The position numbers and the translations under genes are program-made. A DNA stretch of 58,000 nt, from the NCBI GenBank assembly GCA_014529385.2, contig CM043969.1, positions 31,347,446 to 31,405,445 of the forward strand, written 5' to 3'. This document shows positions 36,816 through 49,171 of the stretch, in pieces. The DNA is from Adiantum capillus-veneris. Its lineage: Eukaryota; Streptophyta; Polypodiopsida; Polypodiales; Pteridaceae. How positions within the stretch are numbered: position 1 is the first letter of the stretch; each line of letters begins with the position of its first letter. A model generated the notes under the pieces. The model was not told where the DNA came from, did no database searches, and worked only from the letters and a program-made list of their open reading frames with translations.

Positions 36816-37017
36816 CCTCCACTCTCGCACCATCCTTCCCTCTGATGTAGCTACGCAAAGGATCTACTGTTGCGAGAGCCGTCATCGAAGTCAACATCGT
36901 TCTGCTGCTCGAGGTCTTTGTCTCTTCCTCTCGCGCTGTTTGTTTTGTCAACCCCTGCTCCGTTTTTTTTCTGTTGTTTTTCAATTTGTTGCAAGGGTTT
37001 CTTTGTTTTTGCTTGAT

Positions 37018-37151
<134 letters not shown>

Positions 37152-37223
37152 ACGCGAGCGTTGTGACTCCAACACAATGAGCTCATCACAATGCGGTTGT
37201 TTGTTTTGCAGGTAGGTAGAATC

Positions 37224-37669
37224 ATGCCTCGCGCGGGTGTCTCCAACCATGTACACTCACCCAGCGTGGATGTGTTCATTGATATGGGCCATCCCTTTCT
37301 CAACAAAACTGTGGATGGATTCTTGTAGATCGGAGCGGTTGGTGCTGCTGCTCATGCAGCCTCTCATGAAATTTTTGCTAGCTTGAAGAAAGAAACTGTT
37401 ACATAGCATGATCTGCAACACACAGCAAAAAGGATGGGCAAAGAAGGAGTACAATGGGGGGTTATTGCTGGTGTATATTCTGGGATGCAATATGGAATGG
37501 AAAGAGTCCGGGGAAAGCTGATTGGAAAAATGCTTTATTGGGAGGTGCACTGACGGGAGCTCTTCTTAAATTTGGGGATAAGTCGTACAACCGGGATAAA
37601 ATGATTGAGGGGGCTATAACTGGAGCCGCAGTTGCTACTGCTTCTGAATTTCTCAGATATCTTACTTGA
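37224..37669 (+). pseudogene. OEP16-like (Tim17/Tim22/Tim23 superfamily) pseudogene
   Basis: The frame from ATG 37224 reads VDVFIDMGHPFLNKTVDGFL, then a stop TAG (37326-37328), IGAVGAAAHAASHEIF, a second TAG (37404-37406), then KEGVQWGVIAGVYSGMQYGMERVRG. A one-base shift near 37515 leads to DWKNALLGGALTGALL and AITGAAVATASEFLRYLT, ending at 37669. Order and motifs match plant OEP16, an amino-acid-selective channel of the plastid outer envelope with four membrane helices. Length (about 148 codons) fits the family. No introns are present although plant OEP16 genes usually have them, suggesting a processed copy; I see no poly-A tail. Confidence 0.82.
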
Positions 37670-38046
37670 ATACTCTTGGAGGCTGAAATTCCAAATAAGG
37701 TTGGAAAATGTATTGGGCTTGTTTGAAGCTCCCGAGTTCACTCATGTGCAGTGTCTTGAGAGTTGAACATGAACATACATACACTGGTGCTTGAAGATCC
37801 TGCATTAGCAGTTGTATTTCAAACTAGAGAACTCTAGTAATTACTCTTTATGATTGTTATTGTAGTTTCTTCCACACCTATTGTCTGAGGTAGCATCCAG
37901 GGCAATTGGTTATGTGAGGGTCTTGTCTGTTGGTCAAGCACATGCTAAGGCAGTTGGAATTTCAGTTTTGATCTATTTTATTACTATTGAATGTATTTTT
38001 TAATGCTAAGAACTACTGGACATACTCGCCCCACATCCAATATTCT

Positions 38047-38047
<1 letters not shown>

Positions 38048-38120
<73 letters not shown>
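38048..38120. repeat. (GA)n microsatellite
   Basis: Uninterrupted GA units between the OEP16 pseudogene and the ERD2-like exons. Confidence 0.97.
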
Positions 38121-38125
<5 letters not shown>

Positions 38126-38436
38126 CAGGTGATACCATGGGTGAAAGCATGGAATGGTGGCTCAAATAGCTGTGTCCATGGACACCTACTATCAAAAACT
38201 TTGGCCTACAATTAGACATGAATTCACATAAAATTTCTATCATGATATATGTCAATGGATAGCTCTTAAAGGTAGAAGTGCAATCACTTATAAATTTTAT
38301 TGAGTTTGTATTCTTTTTTTCACAAGATTGTTTTTGTGATATGCTATCTAATAGCTTAAATATCATTCCACCTATTCATGCTTTCACCCCCATGTGCTGT
38401 ATTTGCTTTGTTCAATAAGGTTCTCTGGGCATTACT

Positions 38437-39814
38437 TGGTCAATAAGGTTCTCTGGGCCTTTTGTGTCTATCTGGAGGCTGTTTTAGTTCAGCCTCAGCT
38501 TCGAGTAATGCAGAACACGAAGGTGAGTCAAATCTTGCAGAATAACATGAATCTAATTAGTTTATTGTTTTGTTGTCACACCCTGATGCTCAAGTCTACA
38601 TTTAATTCTTACTGCAGACATTCTAATAGTTTTAGTGGTAAAGAATTTTATAAAATGGTTTTCAAGGGGTAGGAAAGGCTGTACAATACATGGGAGGTAA
38701 AGTGATGTCACAACCTGCAGGGTATTTATACACCATATACGCGATAAGCATGCTGGGGGTCAAGGGATGTCACAACCTGTAGGGTATTTATACACCATTT
38801 ACACGATAAGCACGCTGGGGGTCAAGGGATACTGCAGTTTAAGCTTCTTGTAGTCTATGACCACAAAGGCAGGTGGAGAGCCTTCTTCATGAGAGTGAAC
38901 CTCTTGGGCAGTTTAGAATGGAAAGAGTTTGTAACTGTATTCACCATCATGGAGACGTATCAAAATGATGCAGGTTATTGAACCTTTTACTGCCCACTAT
39001 GTTTTTGCATTGGGAGTGGTGAGGTTTTTTAGCTGTCTCCATTGGATTTTCCAGGTGAGCTTCTATCCAACCATTATTGTCGTGTTGTGATGGCTTCTTA
39101 ATGTATACACTTACATTGGTAAGTACTGTGCTCACAAATCTACGAATGGTATTGCTCATCTTCATTTGTCTACACCATAATTAAGCCAAATCTGGTGTAA
39201 GATCCCTCATCTTACAGGTATCTAAAATAATTTTATTTTAGATAATTATTTTAGAGTAAATTTGGTCATACAAGAAACATTACACCTGTTTTTCACTTTG
39301 AGCACTCTCTACAGTGAACACACCCACATGGCACATTGTTTTTTGATTTGTTTCAAGTCTCGAGCTTGCTTTTTACTTTTGGTTACTTTTTGTACTTTAT
39401 ATGAACTAAGTATCCGTTTACGTCTAGATAGTGCTAGATGTTTCAAGAGGATAGTCATATTGAGGCGGATTTACAAAAACCGCTTAAAAACAAATTTTGT
39501 GAAATCGGTGTGGTCTCACTGTGTTCTATGTCTCACAATTTGATTTCTTGTTCAAATTTGCAGGTTATAGATACGCGCGGCCTACTTCTTGTTGCTTTAG
39601 GAAGAGGAGCATGGCCTGCCTCGGTGTTACTCTCAGAAGTTGTACAGACTTTTATCTTGGCGGACTTTTGCTATTATTATGTAAAAAGGTAAAGTTAGTT
39701 TGAATGTTGTTTTGAGACTTTCTTTTGATTATTTTGTGATGCTGATGGATGAAGATTTTGGGCAGTGTCATCGAAGGGAAGTCTTTCATGCGATTGCCGA
39801 CAGAAGTTGTGTAG
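38437..39814 (+). pseudogene. ERD2-like (ER lumen retention receptor family) gene, 3' exons only
   Basis: Four exons keep the reading frame across GT-AG introns: A, to 38522 (VLWAFCVYLEAV, LRVMQNTK, donor GTGAGT); B, 38974-39054 (VIEPFTAHYVFALGVVRFF, then HWIFQ); C, 39564-39688 (LAD then FCYYYVK at its end); D, 39766-39814 (FMRLPTEVV and TAG). They match the C-terminal half of plant ERD2-like seven-helix proteins, relatives of the KDEL receptor that returns ER residents from the Golgi. The N-terminal half is not found. Exon A is preceded by a 28-bp tandem duplication (CAATAAGGTTCTCTGGGC repeated, about 38412-38457) that disrupts the reading, so I treat the locus as a broken gene; a distant 5' part cannot be excluded. 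Confidence 0.82.
38704..38827. repeat. 62-bp tandem duplication in the first ERD2-like intron
   Basis: Two copies starting GATGTCACAACCTG at 38704 and 38766, with a few substitutions. Confidence 0.93.
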
Positions 39815-40470
39815 TATGAAAAGCTCAGAAGGATGTTACGGTCCCGCAGCTGAACCGTTTCTGGCTTGGAATTTCAACTTTTACATTTTAAGAAGAGATT
39901 TGTATAACTTAATCTTTTGTTAGGTTGCATCAGGGCATACTTTAGGAAGCAATTGTTCTTGTCTCACATCTTTGAGGATAAAAAAACATTTATCCTATAA
40001 TATATGTCTTAACATCTTCTAGGATAAATGAGCTTGTTGATTTTTTTAAACTTGTTTCTGTTTCTCCTGTTTTACGTTGCTCAACATGCATTCCTAGTAT
40101 TCTGGAATCTCCCCCCCCTCCCCCCCCTCGGGTCCCTACTTTACTACTATTAAATCTGTTATGTAGGTGGATATCGAAGTCTTCGAAGGGTAGTCCATTG
40201 GTAGCTCATTTGTCTGAGTTGGGCCTCACCTATTGCAGCATCGTTGTTTACAGTACTTGCAACATTGAACAACGAAAGCGAGGTCAAATCCCCATATTTA
40301 CCGCTTGCATGTCTGACTTCTTAAATGAAGTTTTCGGGCGTTGTTCAAAGGGAATCTCGTTAAGCTAAATGCACGTAGCTATTGGATAGGGCCTGTGAGA
40401 GTTAGCAGGACAAGGTCCTGCTTGATGTTTGCAGAATGGATATGCAAACAAGATCGCAGCAGACATTCCA
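39815..40470. other. Spacer between ERD2-like and DHHC pseudogenes
   Basis: Likely 3' untranslated sequence of the ERD2-like gene, then unassigned sequence with C-rich runs at about 40110-40130. No gene recognised. Confidence 0.5.
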
Positions 40471-41394
40471 AGGTTGTCTAGCCCTGCCAAAACTTTAATT
40501 GATGTTAAGCGTGTCTATCAGACTTGGAAGGGTAGCAATAGGTTCCTATTTGGCGGAAGGCTGATTTTGGGCTTGATGTTGCATCGTTGCTGTTGACTTT
40601 GTTCTCATCCTAGTCCCTGTATTGGTGTTTTTTATTTTTGTTGGAAGGCACCTTGTGAAAGATTTTTCACACTTTGGTGGTATATCAATCCTGGTGGTTA
40701 CATTAGCTTTTACATTTGGTGTCTTGGTTTTTCTCTTTTTGACATCCGGTAGGGACCTTGGTATAATTCCACGTAATAAACATCCGCTTGAACCAGAGGA
40801 AGAATGCTACTCATCATCCGAGTGGAGTGGCAGGCAAACACCAAAGCGAAGGCTTTCGCCAACAAAGGATGCGATTGTGAATGGGATGGCTGTGAAAATC
40901 AAGTGTTGTGACACATGCATGCTATATAGGCCTCCCCGTTGCTCACATTGCTCTATCTGCAATAATTGTGTGGATCACTTTGACCATCATTGCCCATGGG
41001 CTGGAGAATGCATTGGATGAACGACTTATGAAAACTTCCACTATCGCTACGACGAGAAGGCAAATCCTTATGATCAAGGAGTTTTTCACAACTTCAAGGA
41101 CATTCTTTGCTCGAGTTTTGGAATGTCCAAGATAACTTTTTGTGCACAAGTTGAAGCAAAGGCAACAGATTTTGGGATGCTTCAGACAAAACCAAATAAA
41201 GTTGATGATGCTTTTGACCATGGCAGCGAGAAAAGTTATAACAACATTGAGATTAGAGCGAAAGTCCCCTGGATGCCTACTGCTCTTGATGCTTCTGTTC
41301 AAGAAAGGAGTGTTATTCATCAGACCTACGGGTGTTATTTAGAGAACAATCCATTTCATATGTGTGCCTCAAATCCCATGTGGGAAGCCTATTA
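40470..41394 (+). pseudogene. Plant DHHC protein S-acyltransferase retrocopy, internally deleted
   Basis: Coding similarity starts near 40470 (VKRVYQTWKGSNRFLFGGR), shifts frame once near 40590-40620, then continues open: two hydrophobic segments, the cytosolic DPG-like region (SGRDLGIIPRNKHP) and the cysteine-rich DHHC domain (CCDTCMLYRPPRCSHC, then DHHCPWAGECIG; catalytic DHHC at 40982-40993). A TGA follows directly, then TTYENFHYRYDEKANPYDQG, the plant TTxE motif, and the C-terminal tail to TAA 41392-41394. The third and fourth membrane helices between CIG and TTYE, about 80-90 residues in intact plant enzymes, are missing. There are no introns, so this looks like a processed pseudogene. 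Confidence 0.85.
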
Positions 41395-43960
41395 AGTAGG
41401 TGGCTAATATTATTTGTTTTGAGATTGAGATTTGTATCAGTTTACAAGGGAAATGATGTTCGTCTTTTGACAAATTACATTGAATCGATTGGTTTATTAT
41501 AATTTAGTATTCATTATATTTGTTGCTTTTCATCGTTTGTTCTCTTAACATCTATTGCAAATGAAAACACACTACAATCTACACTTCTGTTCATTTGCAC
41601 GTCAACATGTATTTTTGCAAAAGCATGTGCTTCTAAAATTGTTATGTTACTAATGTACGTAAAATAATGGGTCATGACATTCCGTATGAAATCCGTATGA
41701 AGGGGGATGGATCATTGCGAGAATGTCCGTATCTTGTCCGCATGTAAGGGAGTAGGTTAGCATGTAAGATACCGTACATAGGGGGGTTTCTCTACTTTTG
41801 ATGCACGTAGGTGACATCCCCCCATTATTAATAATGAATCCCCCAGGGTCATAATCACTTTCTTCTTCTTCTTTCTTTTCTTCTTCCTTCTTTTCTTCAA
41901 CAACTGTGGGGGCCGCTCCACCAAGAGTTGTAGCTAGCGCAACTCCAGTGCCATCGCCGCCAATGAAGCCTCCACCACCACCACCACCACCTCCAACAAT
42001 AACCTATAAAATAGCAACAGAGGGTGTTATGTACAAGAAGGAGGAGGAGATGCCACTGGATCCTGCGAAGGACAGCGCTAGCTTGGAAAGAAGGCATTGA
42101 AGCTCAAACACGAAATTTTTCGACCCCTCAAGGTCTCCATTATGTTGCTTCACACTCCACGATCTGTCCTCATGTCAGCGTACGAAGGTAAAGACCACCA
42201 TCGCCAAACTCCCTTGCGCTAGAATACTCCATCAGCTTTATTACCATTGTTGTCACACTACGTGACAATTTAAAAGCATTCATGATGTACGCGAGGTTGC
42301 TGTGGCAGTGCAATGTTTGTTGAGGGAAATGTTTTAGATCGAGCCAAGTGGTAGCTTTTAGGCTGTAAAAAATAAAATAGGATATTAGGGTCGCCAAGTA
42401 AATATCCCTCCGATTTATGAAAAATCCAAAAAAAAAACCTCAAATTTCAAAAATTCCCAAAATATTTTGGTTGGATTGCTCAAGATTTTCTTATCTTTAT
42501 TCCTTTTTGACAATTGAGATCCATTTTTGAGTACTAAGTAATGTAATTTGTCATAAATTACCTCGCAAAAAAGGCAATTATGTCTAAACATAATGAAGCA
42601 ATTCATCTCCAAAGCCTACATAACCAACTCAAATTCTAGTTTTAGCATCTTGTATTGATAGGCAGTTGGTCGTTTTATGAATATCTACATTTTTTTTTGT
42701 CTTTGGAGATAATTAATCTCACAACTAGGGGCATTTTGGGAATTTTAGAAAATTTGAAGGGCATTTTGGGAATTTATGACAAAATATTGGGGATATTTAG
42801 GAAATTTTTGAAATTTTTGTGATGCATGAAAATCACAAAAAACCCTATGTATTTATTTTGTATATAGCTATGGTTTTGACACATTTGATTGGATTTCGGA
42901 ATAAGGAGAGGTAGAAACAAACCCTATGAAAAGAAAAAATCACTGGATGCTGATTCTACCCGACGGTCACTACTTGACAGTCACTAATGGTGAAGAGTAA
43001 AATTCAATAGTGAAAGGGAGGAGAATCTTATGCATTATGGAGTTGGAGTCAACAAAATATTATCAAATTCAAACATAATTCACTTGTGGACACAAGGCTT
43101 GCACATGAAGTCAAGAGGGGACCACCTGGAAGACTTTTGGAAGGGAAAAGATGGACACATATTTTTGTGGGATTTTTCTCTATTTTCTTCATTCCGAATT
43201 GGAAAAATTTTCAACAGAAAAGTTGTAGGGGTTGAGCTGATCTTTCTGCCCATATTTTTTAAAATAATTTTGGAGCTATGGTTTGGGAGGTATGGCCGAA
43301 ATGGTGGAGCCTATCTGTTCACATGGAAAGAGTTCATGATTATCCAACTCCACACACACAATTTCTTATAGGTTTCTCACCATTATTACTCTATTTTCTC
43401 TTATTATATCAAGATTCTCTTAAATATTATAAGGAAGCTCTTAGATTCAAGCTATGGAAGGTGGCATGGAGACAAAACTTGCCATGATGAAGGTGATTAG
43501 GAGGAAATTGGTCAATAAGCAGGGCACACGGAGCTCTCTCATTGGGGTAATGCCTCTAACCGAGGTTACTCTGTAATAACTCCTCTTGCTTATAATCTCT
43601 TCCCTAATCACTCTCTTGGCCTATAAAAGGAGGCCTTCTCTTTTGTAAACGGAGACACACTATACACACACACACACACTACCCCATATGCACACTATCG
43701 CATACCCACATACACACCCTTGTGCTACATGCTAGTAGCATGAACCCTAATCACAACACCATCGCCATCACCATGCACAAAAAGAGCACCATATCTCCAC
43801 ACACTTGTAATGAAGGATTGAAGACACAATTTCAAGAAGAAGAATGATGGCTACACTCATGATATTCCTCTCCATCAACTCCCATCCCTCCATTATGCTT
43901 CCTACGGTCTTGTTCCCTTCTCATCTTCTTTCCCTATGCTACCTATTGTATTCATCTTTT
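41395..43960. other. AT-rich non-coding region
   Basis: No gene called. A Pro-rich open frame at 41906-42100 (a run of nine Pro) sits on a CCA/CCG repeat. GGCATTTTGGGAATTT occurs twice at 42730-42775. A block at 41660-41850 with GGGGGGTTT and TCCCCCCATTATT resembles 35070-35130. Confidence 0.45.
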
Positions 43961-44334
43961 GCAAGCAATCAACACACTCCATCTTGGTGCCATACCTTGT
44001 GTCGTTTGGGATACACTTCATTGTGAGTATGGTTTATGCTTGTTCTTTCCATTTTGCTTATGTTAAGGTGTCTAGATTCGCCCCCTATGGTATGAGAAGT
44101 GAGCATACTTGCATATCTCCCTTACCTCATTATCTCCCTTACTGCATGCAAGCAATCAACACACTCCATCTTGGTGCCATACCTTGTGTCGTTTGGGATA
44201 CACTTCATTGTGAGTATGGTTTATGCTTGTTCTTTCAATTTTGCTTATGTTAAGGTGTCTAGATTCGCCCCCTCTGGTATGAGAAGTGAGCATACTTGCA
44301 TATCTCCCTTACCTCATTATCTCCCTTACTACAT
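43961..44334. repeat. 187-bp tandem duplication
   Basis: Units 43961-44147 and 44148-44334, both starting GCAAGCAATCAACACACTCC, with only a few differences by eye, so recent. The frames through it repeat the same peptide and are not thought to be genes. Confidence 0.95.
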
Positions 44335-46399
44335 GCACGAGTAGTAAAACCATTCTCACTCACTCACCATTCCTCTCATCTTGTTTTCTGACCACCCCAT
44401 CCCACACTTAGACATGGATCTTGAAATTGTTTTCCATTGCATTTTTTATTGTGTATATGTATTCGTCCTAGCTGCATATCTTGCTAGGTGGTTCCCCTAT
44501 TGTGTACCTCCCATGATGAGGCCATTGTGCATAGTCTTGGTGTGGAGGTCACCGGGTCTGTTTTGCACTTCCGCCTCTCAGCATTATAGGAGGCCGATTG
44601 AAAGGGTAAGGGTAGGGGCAAAAGAACAAATAATTTAAAAAAAAAATATTGGCATAGGCGTGGCCAACAACAACTATGACTGCGCTGGGATGCCTATCTG
44701 GAGTGCCTCGGCTAGGCTTGGAGGGGCGACCGTTTAAATCTCTGGCCTGCAAGGAAATTTGTGTCTAATTAACCTACCATTACCAGCTTGACGATCCCCT
44801 CCCCCGCCTACCATTCAAACGGGCTTGATGACTGCTAAGAGGAAAGCCACTCTCCATCCCTCCTTGCCTCTTTATAATGCCCTTTTATGCTGGCCTCTAT
44901 GAGTCTCACAGATTAACACACACCATGCAATAAATCATCCCCCCCCCCCCCCCCCCCCCCCCACACACACACACCTGAATATACATATATATATTCATTC
45001 GTTTCAAGGTGAAATTCACAATAGCCTGCAGACGCATGTTGAAATCCCTTCTCTGTGGCTTTCTTGGTGGCCTATAACAAACTTTGTAGTGAAAATCTAG
45101 AGGATGCTAAAATGTGCTCAAACTATCAACAGGAAGGTGCGATGGCCTTGTGTTGGATATCTAGTGTATGTTCAGATCTACGAGACCGCATGCCTTCAAA
45201 GTTTGATGATGGCTGACATCTACAAAAGGTGGTTATTGGGATACCAAAATTGTAGTAGTATTGCTGAATATCGGTAGCACACGGTCAAGCAGGTTGACCA
45301 TACAATTCTATCATGTGGATGCAGGTTCTAGAGGATTGCAAGGAGTTGTCGTGCCTCTTCTTTATTTGCTTCTCCGTGTGCAAAATTGATGTAAACCTGA
45401 TGCTTGTTTCCAATATCTTGCAATGAAGCATGTGCTGCCATGTCCACCTAGTCTGAGGCCTCTCACGTTCAATAGCAGATACCTGGGCCCCTTCCGTGGC
45501 TGGCAAAGCATGTGCTTTATTGGCATTATCATATCAATATTGAGGAGTGTTTTCGTACTCCACACAAAGTGACTCCGATTTCTTGAGCATTCGGCCATAA
45601 AAACTAGTGGGTCCTTGCATTTTCAATTGCCTCTAGTTGATGCTTAGTTTTCAATATAATTTACACATATTTTTCTCTTATTTACTTTTTTTTTTTTGGA
45701 GAAGAACTTTGGGGCCCGTATATCTTTGCAACAAGATATGAGAGTCTTGCATTGCACTAGTTTTGCATTGATTCATGCACTCAAGACAAGCATCCTATTC
45801 ATTTTCAATTCGTACCCTCAACATATGACTTCTAGCACACAACATAAACATCATTATACCTTTGTACATCTGATCATGTGGTAACATGACCATTCAAGTA
45901 GCCATTATCTATTTGTGACTCTAAGTAGCATGTTTGTGAAATTTATGGTCGATAATATTAGTAGCATGTGAATTCGCTCACTACCATCATAAACAGGGAT
46001 TAAGTATGTAATATATGTAAAATGCTAACATCATGAACATAGAGTTTCTGGACATGTAAGAATCCTGATGATGACAATCAAACATCAACGGCCACTATCT
46101 AGTACCAACAATGAAACGCTCAATTTTACTTCCTATGCCATTGGCCATAATCCTTGACTTTTTTCTTAATGTTTAGTCCCCACCTCTATTTTTTAAAGAG
46201 CTGCCTTCCCTATCTCTCTGTTTCTCTGTCTCTCTCTCTATAATTAGGCACATATACATGCTTAAATAGTCATATTACATACTTTTTGTTTTGTAGCTCA
46301 ATTAATTCTCTGTTATTGGGTGTGATTTCATAGCATTATCATTCTTTGAATACACCACAAAGTTTCTGTTAACCAAACAACACAAAGGGAAATATCCGT
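44335..46399. other. Non-coding spacer with poly-C tract
   Basis: Poly-C of about 24 bases at 44939-44962 followed by CA units. No gene recognised on either strand. Confidence 0.5.
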
Positions 46400-48023
46400 T
46401 GTAATGGAATTGGCCTATTTAATTTGAGAGTATCGGAAATTAATGAGAATACTTTTGAACAATAACTTTGTGAGCATAGCGGGTGAACATAATTGAAGAT
46501 AACAACATAATCATAGCAATTAGTTAACTTGGCATGAACAATACTTTTGCAAGAGAGAGAATTTAGAGAACATGACAACAATTGAGGACCGGATCTATGT
46601 GGAGCCGGTCCCCCCTCCAATAGGCATTTGTATTATGATTTCTCCCATTAAGAGAGACTTGTTACAATACAATCTTTGTGTTCCTTGTGACCTAGGTGAT
46701 GCAATGAAGGTGGAAAGATTCATGCATCACAAACATAACATAAACTTGAAGAAAGCTTTAACTATCCCAAGCCTCAGTCCCAAGACCTCAAACACCTTCG
46801 AAGGTGGAGAGAGCTGGCAGGGAATGAGGGTAGGGAAGAGGAAGAAGAAACATTTCGTAGGAGAAAGAATTAGTTTCTCACTATCATAACTCTTGTTGCT
46901 AGCATACATAATAGCATAGTAATGAAGAAGAAGGATATGGAAAGATTAAGCATTGAAGCATGGCTCTTGGTTGGATTTGCACTCCATATCCAAGAGTGTT
47001 GGTGTAGGCTCTCAACCTCTACTTGCTTGGAGAAGGAGAGGGAGCTCTTGCACTTTGCATAGCACACAATGAGAGTGTTTGTGAGTGTGTGTGGGTGAGT
47101 ATACCCCCGAAGCAACCCCCTAGATTTCTTGGGTCGACCCCCCCTTGTAGCTCATGCTTGAAGCTCATTGGACCCCTCCAGGCCTAGCCAATCGCAAGCA
47201 GGAGGCATTACAAGCAGCAAGGGTAGCCTTGAGACAAGTGTCCCCCTTTCCCCTTTGAGAGAGAGGGCTAGATAAATGCTAAATCAATTAATTAAATCTC
47301 CTAAATAATTATTGGACCCCTTGGGTGGCCAACCAATAGGCTTCAGGCACACCATGAGGGCAACATGAGGAGGAACTTGAAAAGTGTCCCTTTTGCTTTG
47401 TTTGTACCATGCATGCCTTGTGTGAGTGTGTGGGTGTTCTCTCTCATCCCCCCCTCATGTAGGGCTCGCCCCCTCCTTGTAGGGATTGAATCTTTGACTT
47501 TTTGACACCTCAAACCCCTCATGAATAGGCCCAGTTCTCACCACAAGCTTGGCTCATAAGCACTTTAAGCTTGGGGTGGGTTCTCACCTCAAGTGCAACC
47601 CTAGCATCTCAAGCATGTCAAGCATCTCAAGCATCTCAATAATTAAGCACCTCAAGCATCTCAAGCACCTCAAGCACCTTAGTCATCAAGCATGCAAGTA
47701 GGACAAGCACCTCGAGCTGGGTCGGGTTCCCGCGCCTCAAGCTCAGCCCTAGCTTACCTAAGGTCAAAGGCCTTTTACACACATTATTGGAGGTCTTCAA
47801 TGAAGCTAACCCTAAGGTATTATGCTCCATTTGTTAGCCTTGCTCTTTGATAGACCATCTCTCATTTGGGCCCCTTTACCATTGGCCCCGTGTTGAGATA
47901 GATCTATAAGCACATGTCTATATCTTAACACTTGTTCCCGTTTATTCTCCCACATTAAGTGATCAATTTAATATGAGAAAATAATTTGGGTTGGTTAGAT
48001 ATTAGATATTAGATTTTATGACA
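46400..48023 (-). repeat. 3' LTR of the minus-strand gypsy element
   Basis: 1624 bp. It contains a tract of roughly 10-bp CTCAAGCA(C/T)C repeats at about 47600-47715. Confidence 0.93.
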
Positions 48024-48382
48024 TTACCTCTCTCTTGAAATCAAAGTTGTCCTCGACTATGAGGTAGAAGAGATAAAGCCTTAGTCATTAGTCAATTTTA
48101 CTTAGTGGGTAGAAGATCCCTTTTTACCCTACGACATCTTTCCAAGATGGATGACTAATCCATTTGGTGCTTGGGAGACATAGCTGCCGCAAGCATGTCT
48201 GCTCTTTAGTCCATTTCATTCTCCCAAATTAGAGTGACAAATTCTACTTGGTGTTTGAGAGACGTCGTCATCACAAACATGATTCTAAGCATGCATACTA
48301 GTTAAATTTGTGCACAATGAAAAAGAGGACTAGTTTTATAAGACAAAAACATGAGTGATTTAAAAGAAATTTGTACATTTGC

Positions 48383-49171
48383 TTACTCTAATCTAGCATT
48401 GTAAGCATTGACAAGGTTCATACTATCCTTAAGCTGTATTCCTTGCATCCATCTAGCATCTTCAAAAGGATAATTTTTGAACTTAATAAGATACCGTCGG
48501 ATAATCTTACCATGTCGTATTACCTTGTCTTCATGCCGAAGAACAGCTTCGGGTTGTAGCACCTCTTCTTGGTCTTCAACTTCGGGAGGGTCTTCAATAA
48601 TTGGTTCAGCTGGTGGCTCTCCTTTGTAGGGCTTAAGTAGGCTTACATGAAAGGCATTGTGTTTGAGCCAATGGTTGGGCAACTTGAGTTGATAAGCCAT
48701 CTCATTGATGGGCTTCAAGATTTGGAAAGGATCATAGTATCTTTTTGCTAGTTTAGCATAATACTTTTGATGGTCCGTAGGATTTTTGCTCGTCGTTTGC
48801 CTTAATCGAGCCTTAGGAAACTTGAGTAAGACCCAATCATTTTCTTTGAACATTAAGGCTCTTCTGTGCTTATCAACAACAGCTTTTTGGCTTTGTTGAG
48901 AGATGGATATAGCCTCCCTAATCTTCTGAAAAGATTCTTGTAGGTCACGGCTATACTCATCGGCGGCGAAGATCTTCCCATGTCCTTTGAGTAGCAAGGG
49001 ACTTTTAGGTCTTCCCTCAATGATCTCAAAAGGTGCTTTTCCCATAGAAGTATTGTAGGCATACTCTACAAGAGGTAAGTACTTTTCCCATTGTGAGCGT
49101 TGATCTACTTCGGTAACATAAAGTCTTGAGTAGATCGAGTATCGTGAGATTGGCAATCTCACTTTGGCCAT
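48383..49171 (-). pseudogene. Integrase C-terminal part and chromodomain of the minus-strand gypsy element
   Basis: Frame after the shift: WEKYLPLVEYAYNTSMGKAP, the integrase C-terminal domain (KRYYDPFQILKPI, HNAFHVSLLKPY) and a chromodomain-type tail (VIRHGKIIRRYLIKFKNY, then DARWMQ). It ends at 48383, about 360 bp before the 3' LTR. The tail would guide integration; typical chromodomain aromatics are partly missing. Confidence 0.9.

Noticed and set aside
37326-37406. Two in-frame TAG codons as a recoding or RNA-editing signal
   Set aside because: A frameshift further on and lack of introns make ordinary pseudogene decay the simpler explanation; nuclear mRNA editing of this type is not expected.
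41906-42100. Proline-rich protein gene
   Set aside because: The Pro run is a CCA/CCG repeat and the rest has no recognised similarity or support from neighbours.
43936-44344. Repeated hydrophobic frames suggesting a small membrane protein
   Set aside because: Both come from the 187-bp tandem duplication; no family resemblance and non-coding surroundings.
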